Program-made: the position numbers and the translations under genes
Origin: Takashimella koratensis
Lineage: Eukaryota > Basidiomycota > Tremellomycetes > Trichosporonales > Tetragoniomycetaceae
NCBI GenBank assembly: GCA_003116875.1
Contig: BCKT01000016.1
Location: forward strand, 124,001-188,000
Direction: 5' to 3'
DNA length: 64,000 nucleotides
The notes under the pieces: generated by a model
Told to the model about the DNA's origin: nothing
What the model saw: only the letters and a program-made list of their open reading frames with translations
Databases searched by the model: none
Shown here: positions 32,369-43,768 of the stretch, one piece after another
Layout of the letters: the number at the start of each line of letters is the position of its first letter
Numbering within the stretch: position 1 is the first letter of the stretch

Positions 32369-34306
32369 TTACTCCTCCTCGGGCTTGGCCTCGGGCTGGT
32401 CGGTCTTGCCCCACTCGGAGAGAACACGAAGAGCCTCGTCGACCTTCTCCTGGAGTGCGGGCGGGGACTCGACGAGGTGGAGGAGCTCGGCGTTGTCCAT
32501 CTCGAGAAGCATCCCGGTGATCTTGCCCGCAAGCTCGGGCTGGGACTCGTGAATGAGCGGGTAGAGGGCCTCGCCGAGCATCTGCTTCTGGTCCGAGGGG
32601 GAGGCACGGGCGAGAGACTGAGCGGTGAGACGCGGGGGCTGAGGCTGAGCGGCAGAGGGGTCGACAGGGGGGCGAGCCGGGATCTGACCACGAGCCGGGG
32701 CAGGGAGGGCCTGGGGAGCGCCAACGGGCGAGCCGTTAGGGCGGTTCGGGCGAGCCGGACGGTAGTTGGCCGGGACGGGGTAGGACGGGGGCATGTAGCC
32801 CATGGGGACGGGGGCACCGGGCTGGGCGGGCGGGTAGCGGCCCGAGGGACGAGCACCCATCATGGGGGGTGCACCAGGGTAGCCACCCATCATCTGGCCA
32901 CGAATGGGCATCATCGGGTTACCATAAGGGACCGGGGGGTAGTACATCGGGGCCTGGACGTAGCCCTGGGGACCACCCATACCGTTGGCGGCGGCGTACT
33001 GGATGCGCTGAGTGTTGCGCTGCTGCATCTGAGACTCGAGAGCCTGACGACGGACGTCCTTCTTCTGGGCGAGGGAGACGTAGAGGGGCTTGGTGCCGAT
33101 CATCTTGCCGTTCATCTCCTGGACGGCACGAGTAGCCTCCTCGGGGGACGAGAAGCAAACAAAGCCGAAACCACGCGAGACGCCCTTGTCGTCACGCATG
33201 ACCTTGGCCGAGGTGATAGCACCGGCAAAGTCAAACTCGGTACGGAGACGGTCGTCGTCCCACTCGTCGTCCATGTTCTTGACGTAGAGGTTGACGCCGG
33301 CGCTCTTGGACTCGTTCTCGACGCGACGCTCCTCGTGGACGCGGCGAAGCTCCTCGTCACGCTCGGCACGCTTCTGCGCACGACCGACAAAGATCTTCTT
33401 GCCCTTGACCTCGGTCTCGTTGAGGTCGTCGACGGCTTTTGCAGCGGCCTCGTGCGAGACAAAGTTGACAAAGGCGAAGCCCTTGCTGGATCCTCCGTCG
33501 TCGGTACCGAGAGCAGCCGAGACAATGTCGCCAAACGGCTTGAACAAGTCCTCGAGCTCCTCCTGGGTGACCTCGGCATCAAGGTTCTTGACAAAGACGT
33601 TGGTGAACTGAGCACGCTGCTCCTCGACCTTGCTCTGGCGCTCCTTCTTGGAGACGTGGTGGCCGACGTAGACCTTGCGGTCGTTGAGGAGCATACCGTT
33701 GACTGCCTGGATGGCCGCGTCGGCGGCCTCGCCGGTCTCGTAGTGGACAAACGCGAACCCACGCGACTTGCCAGTCTCGTCGGTGGCGACCTTGCACGAG
33801 AGGATGGTGCCGAACGCGGCAAAAGTGTCGTGAAGGGCCTTGTTGTCAATATTGTCGGCGAGGTTCTTGATGAAGATGTTGCCCTGGCCGGTCTTACGGA
33901 GGGCAGGGTCACGCTGCGACCACATGATGCGGCACGGGCGGCCCTTGATAAGGGAGTAGTTGAGGTGCTCGAGGGCGCGCTCGCCGTCGGCCGCGTTGAT
34001 GTAGTTGACGTACGCGTAGCCGAGGGAACGGCGGGTGACGGCGTCGCGGCAGACTCGGATCCTATACGTTAGCGCTAAAAGTGAGTCCACTTACGAGGCA
34101 ACAGGGCCGATCATGTTGAAGATCTCAAAGAGCATGGCCTCGGTGACGGAGACCTCGAGTTCACCAACGTAGAGGGAAGCAGAGGTACCGGGCTGCTGGG
34201 CAGCGGCACCCGGGGTAGGGGTAGGGGCGGCGGGGGCAGGGGTAGCCGCGGCGGGAGCCGGCGACGTGTTGCCGTTGGTCTGGGGGGCGGACGCAGTCTC
34301 GGACAT
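32369..34306 (-). CDS. PAB1: Polyadenylate-binding protein
   Basis: Cytoplasmic poly(A)-binding protein that coats mRNA tails, aids translation initiation and governs deadenylation. 634 residues from two exons joined by a 33-nt intron (34062-34094). After an Ala/Pro/Thr-rich N-terminus come four RRMs: RRM1 from SLYVGELEVSVTEAML, RRM2 from NIFIKNLADNIDNKAL, RRM3 from NVFVKNLDAEVTQEEL, RRM4 from NLYVKNMDDEWDDDRL, each with RNP1-like GFAFV/GFGFV motifs. A Pro/Met/Gly-rich linker leads to the MLLE (PABC) domain LGEALYPLIHESQPELAGKI near the C-terminus. Stop at 32369-32371. All domains are present and complete. Confidence 0.97.
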
Positions 34307-34893
34307 GGCGTTGAGGTTTTGGGTTTTGTTTTGAGTTGGTAGAGGTTGGGCTCGACCTGGATGGATTCGACCACGTAGAGAGGTTTAAAAGGCGATGACG
34401 TGGGTTTTTCGGTTAGGCTGGGGGATGCAGAGGGGTGAGGATGGGAAGAAGAGAAGGTCAGCAATGGTCGCGCGCCCGACAACGACCAACTGGCCGGTAG
34501 AAAATCTTCGCTCTTTCGACGCCTAACCCCTCACGCTCTCCCCGTCGCCAGACCGTCACTCACCTAAAGAGATAGTGTCTCTTTGAAAGGGCTTTTGGGG
34601 GTTTTATGAGGAAACGAGGAAAAAGCTCTGGAGAAAGAAAGAGAGAAAGACCAAGATGGGGAAGGGAAAAAGAAAAGTTGAGAGCGGCGGCGGAAGAGGG
34701 GGGGAGGAGATAAGGAAGGGTTGCTAATGGCAGTTGTAATCAGATCCACCCGGGATTAGCCTCGTTTGTAGTCCCCGGAGAAAGAAGGGTGACGCAGGAG
34801 AAGGGAGCAAACAAGGGAGGAACAAAAGACAAAAAGCAAAGTAAATTCGTGGCACTCGGCGCACGCGATAGCATCGTACAAGCTATAATCAAA
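34307..34893 (-). promoter_or_regulatory. Promoter/5' UTR of PAB1 and 3' end of the MAPKKK gene
   Basis: About 590 bases. On the PAB1-sense strand it is rich in T/C upstream (CTTTCTCTCTTTCTTTCTCC) and carries CTTTTAAACC about 80 bases before the ATG. No gene seen. PAB1 leaders in yeast contain A-rich autoregulatory tracts; I see none here. Confidence 0.4.
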
Positions 34894-37800
34894 CTACCCC
34901 GCGTGCTCTCCCGACCCGACCGACTCTGCCGGCGTCGAGCTAAACGAATTCAAATCCTCCTCTCCATTCTTTCCCAAACCAACAAGATGAGCCGTGTACG
35001 CCTCGGCCTGATCAATGAGCGTCGGTGTGAGGCTCGGAACCGATGGCGAATTGTCCGCAAGTTCAGACTGTCGTTAGCGTGTTCTCAATCAAACTCACCA
35101 TCTCCATCATTGGTGCCATCCACGGGTGGTGCATGAGGTCCAGAGCCGATCGTCGCTTGTCTGGGTCGAGCTCGAGACATTGCTCGATAAAGTCGATCCC
35201 TAGTTCTGACAACTGACCCGGTTCAGGTAGAGGCGGGTGTTGCGTGGCGATACCAATGTGGAACATGATTGCCCATTCGTTGTCCAAATTGGACCAGGGT
35301 TTGCGTCTGCCGTCAGCGATGTCGAAATATAACTTACCCAGTGGCAATCTCCAATACGACGCATCCCATTGACCAGATATCGGCGGCACCTAACCTCCCA
35401 GTGTGTCCCTTGATAACCTCAGGAGCGATATACATTGGCGTCCCGGCTAACGAGTTCATCACTGCGGGTCCCGGGTCGCCCCTGGCCTTTGAGAACGCGC
35501 GTGTCTTTGCCATGGTACGGTTGCCCTTGATGATGACCTTGGCCGCGCCAAAGTCGACAAATTTGAGTACCGAGTTGGAGCTGAGAAGGATATCTGGGGT
35601 TAGCCAAGTATGAATCAAACCTACTATCCGGTTTGACGTCACGGTGCTCGACCCCCTTGGAGTGGAGATAGGACAGCCCTTGGAGCATTTGCCACGTGTA
35701 TACCATGATAACATCTTCGTCCTCGACGCGACCGTGCTCGAGCAGATTCGCCATGGACCCTCCAGGACAGTACTCCTCAAAGATGTACCTGTTGTCAGAG
35801 GTGTCTAATCTTGACCTACACTTTATCCCGGTGCACCTCGATACCGTAGTACTCGACGATATTTGGGTGAGAGAGCATTTGCATGACCTAGAGTCAGAGA
35901 GTCCAAACGGCGACTTACATCCGCCTCATCCTTGATCTGTTTATACAGCGCCGGGCTATTGGTCAAATCCTGTACTCGAATCTCCTTGACTGCCATGATA
36001 CCGCCCGAGTCGAGATTGAAGCCCATGTAGACTGAACCGTTGGCACCGCCACCGATGAATCCTCCTTGCTGCCATCGGAGAGAAATGTTGGACGACGACG
36101 CGGCGAGGAAGACCAGCGCTCGATCTTCGGAGACCTGCTCGTCGAGGACTTGGCCGAGTAGGTGTTGCTCGCTGGACATGCCGGCGCGTTGTTGTTCCAA
36201 CTCTTGTATCAGGCGTAGTCGCTCCTCGCGAACCAGTCGAAGACTGCGATCGACAATGTGGGTATGCTTTCCTGATGCGGGCAAAATCTCGTCATCATCA
36301 TCCCTCTCATTCATCCGCTGCATCCGTCGAATCGCCTCGACCCTCTCGGCTTCCTTCTTCGCCTCTATACTCGACCTCGCCCCGAGAATGTCAAAGTGGG
36401 AGATGAGCAGTGTCATGCAGTTGCCGACGCGCGCGCGATAGGATGCAAACTCGTTGGCATCGAGGTGAAGAATGTTGTTACCTCGAGTCATGAGCATGGC
36501 ATACTCCAACGCGTTGACGGTCCATCGGAAGGTTTTCCTATCGGTCGGGTCGCAGCTATCGCAGATGAATCCGAGCCAGCTGATCGCGAGGCGCATCAAC
36601 AACCGACTGAATCGTGCCCACGCCATGTGATCCATGTAGACTCCGACGCGCTGACCGTGATCGGATGCAAAAGTGAACCAATTCTGGATGAGGTCGTGTG
36701 TCCCGGGAGCACCTCGCAACGCCGTCTTGACCTGCGCAGCGGACTCGATGATATACTCGGAGAGCTTGTGTCCCGAGCGAGCGATATTCTTGAGCTCTCT
36801 CTGTACACTCGGAAGATGAGCCTGTTGCTCGACGACACATTCGAGATCTAAATCGGCGATATCCTTGCAATAGTTGAGACGATCCATCGGACCGTCTGCG
36901 ATGAGCCTAACCCGATTATCCTCGAGCTCAAAATCAATGGTCCGATCGAGCTCGAGGGTCATAACCGCCGCTGTCCATGCAAAGTTTTGCCTCGGCGAGA
37001 TGAGCAATAGGTACTCTGCATCCTCTGGTGTTAGATCAGAGAACGCGCGGAAGAGCAAGTGTCGAACGGCAGAGGGACGCTCCCACAACGATCCATCGGC
37101 GACGATATACGTTCCCTGCTCCTCGTAGACGTTGGTGTAGACGAGGAAATGACCCGAATCTTGGAGATGATCGATAAAGTCGTCGATATCAACATTGTCA
37201 AGCGTGTACTCTGCCGAGTTGTCAAACCGTTGCGTGAGTCGACGCGCAAAACGTTGGAGCTTGCGGTATCGCATCTTGGTCGCGTCGAGGACTTTACCGT
37301 ACCACACGACTAGTTCGGCAGTTTGGGGCTTCTCGGGGGTGCGAAGTGACTTTTCGAAATAGTTGGAGATCCGCTTGATGAGTTTGTTTGTGAGGTTGCT
37401 GGCGTCAGCGGGTTCCACCATTCACCTACCATAGAGACTCGGCAACGACCAAGTCACCACCGACGATAGCCTCGGCCGTGTCGTACAGAAACTCCCACTC
37501 GTCCTCGAGCACCTCGGTCTCTCTAAACGAAACCGATTTCGCCCCGCTGCGAAGTTTCCAATGCAAGAGCCTGAAGAACATGTGCAACCCTTCAAGCAGC
37601 ACGTCGTCGTAGTTCTCAGCGAGGCAATCGGGTATAGCCCAGCGGGCATCCGGGTCTGGCGCGGTGATTTCCTCGTACTGGCGGCGGATCAATACGGCAA
37701 GGCTGATGGATACGCGAAAATTGTCGATCATATCGTCGACGACCATGATATCAGGTTTCTCGAGTCGCTGCGCGGCGTTGAGTCGGGTCTTGAGCGCCTC

Positions 37801-39223
37801 GATGATGAGTCGTCCCGGGAAGCCGATGAGTCGTACGAGCTCGTACTGAAAGTCGGGCAATTGTAGCTCTGTGAACACTGGCGAATGCTCCATGACCGTT
37901 TGCTTTGCGTTCTCGATCAACGCTAACAGGTCAACAAAGATGCGCCGCTCGAATGTCCGCTGTAGCGAATCTTCCTTCAACACTCGCTCCACAAAGGTCG
38001 AGTTGTCCGCGGCTTGCTCGCTATGTGCTCGTGCCTTGGCATCGAGCGGATGGACCAATGGCTTCTCCTTGGTCGTGTTGGGTCGAGTGATATCGAGATC
38101 GTCTGCGCCTGTCCAAGCTTGTAGGATGTGTAGCTGTGCCTGGAGCTGAGTGACAACCGTCGACCACGCCGTAAGCGCGTTGACCTTGAACTGGAGCGAG
38201 TCTGATCCGTATAGCGGCTTGTCCACCCTAAACGCGTGCTGATGCGGGTAGAGATTCTCAACCGTAGACAGCTTGTGAAGGATAAACGACACCTGATCCA
38301 ACGCCGAAGCCTCGTCGTCATCACTCTCTGCGGACAACCTTCTGCCCAAACCCGCAGGCCCCTGCCTCTTCTTCACCGAAAAATGCTCCACCTCCTCCAA
38401 GACCGTATCAACGACTCGATTCCTCCTCTGTTCCACCCTTCGCCTCTCCTCCTCCTCCGTCCTCCCTCTCAACCTCGCCCTAATCTCCCACCACATCTTA
38501 TCTCCCAACTCTTTGCGATAAGTCTCGCTCGATGGCCGCTCGACACCGATTCGCGAACTCTCGCCTCGAAGAATATCCCCGAGAAGAACCGACCCAAGCA
38601 TGCTCTGCCACTCGAGCCTCTCCTTCCCTTCCACCGAGTCTGGCGCAGATGCATCCGGCGGAGGCGCTGCAAGGATGATCGATTTAGGCTGGCCAACTCC
38701 CACACGTGTCAGATCCACGCCGGGTGGACTCGATAATCGGGGAGGCTCAATCTCATCCTCCTCCTCTGATGCCCAGTCGTAATCCTCGCCTCGACCCTTG
38801 GAAATGGACGCTCGGTTCCTAACGCGATACTTGCTTTTCCACTGCTGATAGTTGCTCGGACCAGCTGCGCTGGGCGGGGCGTGGCCCGCTGCTCGCGATG
38901 CGGCGTACGTCGCAGCTCGATTGAGTTTGGGCTGAACAGTCGGGGTCATCCTTGCTTGCGGGGAAGTCGTGCCGGGATAGGATGATGCTCGTGGGTGGCC
39001 AGGGGCTAGAGGGTTAGCACAGTCTCAATTCAGACTCACCTTCAACATCAGTCGACTCGGGGACATCGTCATCACTAGAGGAATCATCGGCCAACTGCGT
39101 GAACATCCGCACCGTTCTGCGTGCTGGTTTCGACGCTGAGCCGGACACGCTCGATGGTATCGACGTCTGGCCGTCCGCCGCACCCGAAAAGTGGGGCGAG
39201 CGGGGTGATGTCTGGCTGCTCAT
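34894..39223 (-). CDS. MAP kinase kinase kinase of the HOG pathway, SSK2/SSK22 type
   Basis: Large MAPKKK that relays osmotic stress from the two-component system to the Pbs2-Hog1 module. ATG 39223 begins MSSQTSPRSPHFSG. The protein of about 1,370 residues has a long N-terminal regulatory region (SSK2-like helical blocks such as YELVRLIGFPGRLIIEAL and NWFTFASDHGQRVGVYMDHM), then a C-terminal kinase domain: GGGANGSVYMGF (glycine loop), GGIMAVKEI (ATP-binding Lys), VEHRDVKPDNILL (catalytic loop), KFVDFGAAKVI (DFG), GTPMYIAPEVI (P+1), and DIWSMGCVVLEIATG. Introns are mostly about 31 nt, e.g. 34 nt after DVEG and 31 nt between ESL and CNLTNKL. The final exon ends VGSGEHAG. Divergent from CWH43. 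Confidence 0.92.
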
Positions 39224-39517
39224 GGATGGGGGGATGGGGGACAGTGGACAAGAGATGGAGATTGGTCGTTCACAGCGAGCGGTTTGGAGCTGGGCTTTTA
39301 CTACAGACAGTTCCAGGTAGTTACTACCGATCGCACCTGTCGGGTTCCGTGTGTAGCCGAAACGTTCATGTTGATCGTTCTCTTTCTCTCTCTCTCATCA
39401 CCACCCCCCCCCCCCCCCCCATCTTCTATATTCCTGGGAGGGAGCAGTCGTGAGGCAGCGTCACCGCTTCCCCATTTCGTCCTTCCTTTTGATTCCTGAT
39501 TCTACTTCACCACAGCC
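39224..39517. promoter_or_regulatory. Shared divergent promoter of the MAPKKK and CWH43 genes
   Basis: 294 bases separate the two start codons. It contains a CT-rich run (TCTCTTTCTCTCTCTCTC) directly followed by an uninterrupted C run of about 18 bases (39402-39420). Confidence 0.6.
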
Positions 39518-42500
39518 ATGGCCGTCCTCCTCAACCTCCCCGCTTCCCTCGTCGCCAAAGCCCACACCACTCTCGCCGTCTCGGCATTTGCGGTAGCCCT
39601 AGGTCTAGGATACTTTGCGGGTTTGTGGAAGGCGCTTTGTGAGAATGCGGTAGCTGGTGAGTTTGACTAGAGGATGATGAGTGGAAAAGGAAACTGACAC
39701 ATCACGGTACAGGCTGGCCGGTTGAATGGTTCCCTTCGGTTTCAGCGACCATTGGTGACCACGCCCCTTCCCGAGCCCCCTTCCACCTCCTCATCGCTTT
39801 GACAGCTACCCCACGGTTCCTCCTTCTTGCATTGCAATGGATGGTTCATCGATACCCACCTGGCCTGCCATCACCCTTTTCGACGGCTGACACCTCCGCT
39901 TCCTCGAGTCAGAAGGAAGAGAGGGAGTTGAGAGCTCGCAATCGGGTGATGAAAAAGGAGTCCAGCCCAACGCTGGAGATGGAAGATGGGAAGCCTGCCG
40001 CAAGCATTGCCCCGGATTGGGAGTTCTTCACAGGGGTGGCAAGGACATTGAGCTGGTGAGTTAGTCCGTATTCTTCTCCTTGACCTTCTCTTCTACTTGT
40101 CACCTCTCTATCTTTCCTCCTCTCTCTTCGTTCGTTCCTTCCTCTTCTCACCGCTGACAAGACCAGCGGAATGTGGATGTTCGTCACCTCCAGAGACCAG
40201 CATGATATTCACGACGCCTTCATGATCATCTACATCATCCTCAACCTTCCATGGATGATCCTCTCGACCATCAACTCGACAAACCAACGAACCAGGGTCT
40301 GGAGGCTGACTGCAGCGACTGGGTTCATCGTCTCCATCGGCCCGCTCCTCTGGCTCTATTACCGGCACTCTACTCTGCGCATTCCTGGAGGTCAGCTCTG
40401 TTTCTAGAAGTGGAAGATCAAGCTGACACTCCACAGCTTACACATACTATTCCATGGTTGAGTGGTCACTCGTCTTCTGGGATATCTTCTTCGATGCCGC
40501 CGCGGTGACCGAGCTGGGCCATCTAAAAGTAGGGCATTTCGCTTTCTTCTTGCTAACCATACAGTTGCATATCGTCGACGAATCACGCCGTGATATCGGC
40601 AAGTCAGGGTGGGCGATTGGTTCCGGGTGGGTCTGACGTTATAGTGGGAGGATTTTCGCTCCGAGAGCGGCTCAAGTTGTCAGAGACAATCTCGACTGGA
40701 CCGATGGTGCAAAAGAAGTGGCCCCCGCTACAACAGCTCGAGCGGTTGTTGCTTACTTGAGTGATGTGTGGTTTGGTACGTCAGCTAAAGTCGATTTGCA
40801 TGTAAAGCTGACCATTACACAGCCGTGACGTTCTGGACACTGTTCACGAGCCTCTCTGTCCAGCTGTTCTATTGGTCTGTATGGAAACTGGGTGAGCTCC
40901 AGTTAAGCCTCGTAGCTAGCTCACACTTTAGCGCTTTCCGGATCCGAGCTCGCCCTCTTCGCCAACCTCGCTCCCTTCGCCCTCGTCACTTCGTACCGCC
41001 GTTTTGCCGTCTCTCGCTCTGGTCTCTTCACGCACCGTGCAATCTTGTTCACAGGTCTGGCCTCCTTTGCTATCCCCTCTGTCACCACGCGACTCTTGAT
41101 CAGTTTTTGCGCGGTATGGGCTGGGTGGAATGCGGTCGTGGGTGATCTTCTTCGGATGAGGGGGAGTCGAGAGGTTATTGTGGAGGCCAAGGGTGAGTCA
41201 ATCCTCATCGCTGGTTGCTAACGGCAGTCTTGCTCCTTGGGCTCGTCGTTACCATGTTACTCAAACACCTCAACCACTCCAACAATCCCTTCTGGCCCGT
41301 GGTTGATGGATCTTCGGGGGGTCTCAACCTCATCGGTCTTGGCCTCTCTACTGCCGCCCTCTTCGAGTATCGCGACCGCCCGCTTGACTTGTTCCCGTCT
41401 CGCCCACTGCCCACGACGGCCACTCGCCCACTGCCCACGACGACCACTCGCCCTCGCAGACTGCTCATTGCTATCGGTCTCGGAGCACTTATTCACTTGA
41501 TACAAACCTTTGCCACCGACGCTGGAACGATTATTGCTTGGACGTGGACAGGTTTCCCGATCACTGGTCCAACACCTCACCCGTTTGCAGGTGTCGTCAT
41601 CGCTGTCGCGTCCGTATCATTACTTGCATCCAACAATACTCTTTGGTCCCTTTTCGGCTGCGGGTCAGCATACACGCTATACACCTTCCCCGACTGGACG
41701 GGTTTCGTCGGTGGTGTCGGTCTCGTCGCCTACATCCTTGCCACTTTCCCTTCCTTCATTCAAGCTGCCTCAATGTGTTCACCCAGCACCATCGGCCTTG
41801 CCCTTCTTATCAACTGCTTCCTCGACGTCGCTTCCGTTTTCACCGTCGCCTACGCCTTTGTCCCCTTTGGTTGGATCCTCCGCGAACGGACGGATCTCGT
41901 GCTAGGGTTCTGCATGCTTGCGGTGTCGCTTGCGTCGGTCTTTGGAGTTGCGACACTGCAGTACCAGCCCACACTGAAACCTCGCTCGACTGGCCGACTC
42001 GTACGAAACTCCCGATATATCACATACACCTCGCTCCTCATCGCAATCTTCAGTATCGCAACGAGTTTCACAAAGGTCACTCCCACGATAACGCCTTACT
42101 TCCCCGATCACAAGATCTTCACGGGAGGGATCTGGACGGTGCACTTTGGGATCGACGAGCAAGGTCGGGATAGCCAGAGGAGAATGGCCGAGCTTGTCGA
42201 GGAGATGCAAGTGGACGTGGTGAGTGTTTTCCTTCACATACATGATTGAGACTGATATCTCTTAGCTGGGTCTTCTCGAGACAGATTGTGAGCTGGCATG
42301 TTTGATATAGCTAACATTTCAGTGCACCGATTTGTCTATGGCAACAGGGACTTGACTCGGTACATTGCGGAAGAGCTTGGCTATGTGAGTCATTGGGCGC
42401 GTATCCATCACTGATCAAAAGTATGTCGACCTTGGCCCGGGCCCTAACAAGCATACATGGGGCGCTGCCCTCCTCTCCAAGGTCAGTTAGATAAGTAGAC

Positions 42501-43455
42501 TCTGTATACCGGACTGACACAACTCCCATCAGTTCCCCATCCTCAACTCCACCCACCACCTCCTCCCGTCCCCCGCGGGAGAGCTGGCCCCCGCGATCTT
42601 TGCGACTCTCGACGTTCACGGGAGCCATGTCAATGTGCTTGTTTCTCATAACGGTCAAGGTGGGTTAGCTATAGTATAGTGAAACAGCTGACAACGATCA
42701 GAGGAAGACGCGCGAGATCGAGAACTCCAAACTCGGGAACTTGCCAGGCTGCTGCGAGGTACCATCGACACTCCGACAATCTTCCTAGGGTATCTGGTTA
42801 CCCACGTTGGCGACAAGGCGCCAGCACCTTACCAGATCCTATTCGAGGACGGCGGGATGATCGACATTGAAAAGTGAGCTCATCGGCTTCAGCTCCAACC
42901 CTTGTTGCTGGTCACTGATAGCTGGTTTAGGGAGGACCGGTGGCGATGGTGCGAGTACATGGGGTTCCGAGGACTTTGGAGGATCGGTTTCGCACGAATC
43001 GATCATGGTGACTTGACCGATACAGAGCTTCAGGTATGTTCCACGGCCGCTCTTGCTCACCGTTCAGGTCGGCAAGTTTATGCTGCCTCTTCCGGATGCC
43101 CCGGTACACTACAACGACGACGTTGAGCTTTATTGGCATATCGGTGAAGACGATGTAGGTGTATCACAGCTAGCTGAATGTCTATGCCAACCTAAGCTGA
43201 CACGCACACAGGTGCCGCCGCCATGGCGAATGACAAGAAAGTATCGAGACCAAGGTGTTAATGGACATTTTTATCGAGTGGGTCTGGGTTGTCGCGGCAC
43301 TGCTATTATGAAAACGAGGCAGCTAGCAGTGTGATAGCGATCGATCTTTCTCCATTGAAACGAAAGGTGCTGATGTTGCTCTTCAGGTTTGGGACGGCCC
43401 GCTTTACTACCTACCACCAGAGCACAGCAAACTTCGAGAGTACGGCTGGGACTAG
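39518..43455 (+). CDS. CWH43: CWH43: GPI-lipid remodelling protein
   Basis: Multi-spanning ER/Golgi membrane protein that swaps diacylglycerol-type for ceramide lipid on GPI anchors and affects wall integrity. The N-terminal Frag1/PGAP2-like part begins [20 protein letters not shown] and has [33 protein letters not shown] and [20 protein letters not shown]. The middle is a chain of hydrophobic segments. The C-terminal endonuclease/exonuclease/phosphatase-like domain starts [20 protein letters not shown] and runs through [61 protein letters not shown], ending [16 protein letters not shown]. Many introns; some are near 35 nt, others 40-60 nt. A 24-bp tandem duplication encodes [18 protein letters not shown] (about 41398-41455) in a loop. 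Confidence 0.92.
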
Positions 43456-43768
43456 ATATTTAAGGTTTATGGATTCGTCTTTGGACGATATGAGGACAGA
43501 AAGCAAGGATCAGTTTGGGCCTACGTGTTTAGAGCCTACTCATTTTCAATATCACCGCACGAGATGCAAGGCAAAAAGTATTTGCACAATCATGTCGCTA
43601 CCCTTTCATGTCGATCATCCTAAATACAAAGAGCTAGAAGTAGACGAAGGGATAGAGCGCCGGGTAACGCTGGAATGGAGAAAGGAAATGAACAAAACGA
43701 AAGAACGGAGACATGTAGATGAAAAGTACAGAAAAAAGAAGATACGGCAATCTATAAGTGCCGTAAGC
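43456..43768. other. Convergent 3' region of CWH43 and YPT1
   Basis: 313 bases holding the two 3' UTRs. An ORF crossing it on the plus strand has no similarity. Nothing else seen. Confidence 0.5.

Noticed and set aside
32225..34072. 615-codon plus-strand ORF opposite PAB1
   Set aside because: Antisense shadow of PAB1 caused by codon bias; Leu/Val/Gly/Asp-rich with no domain.
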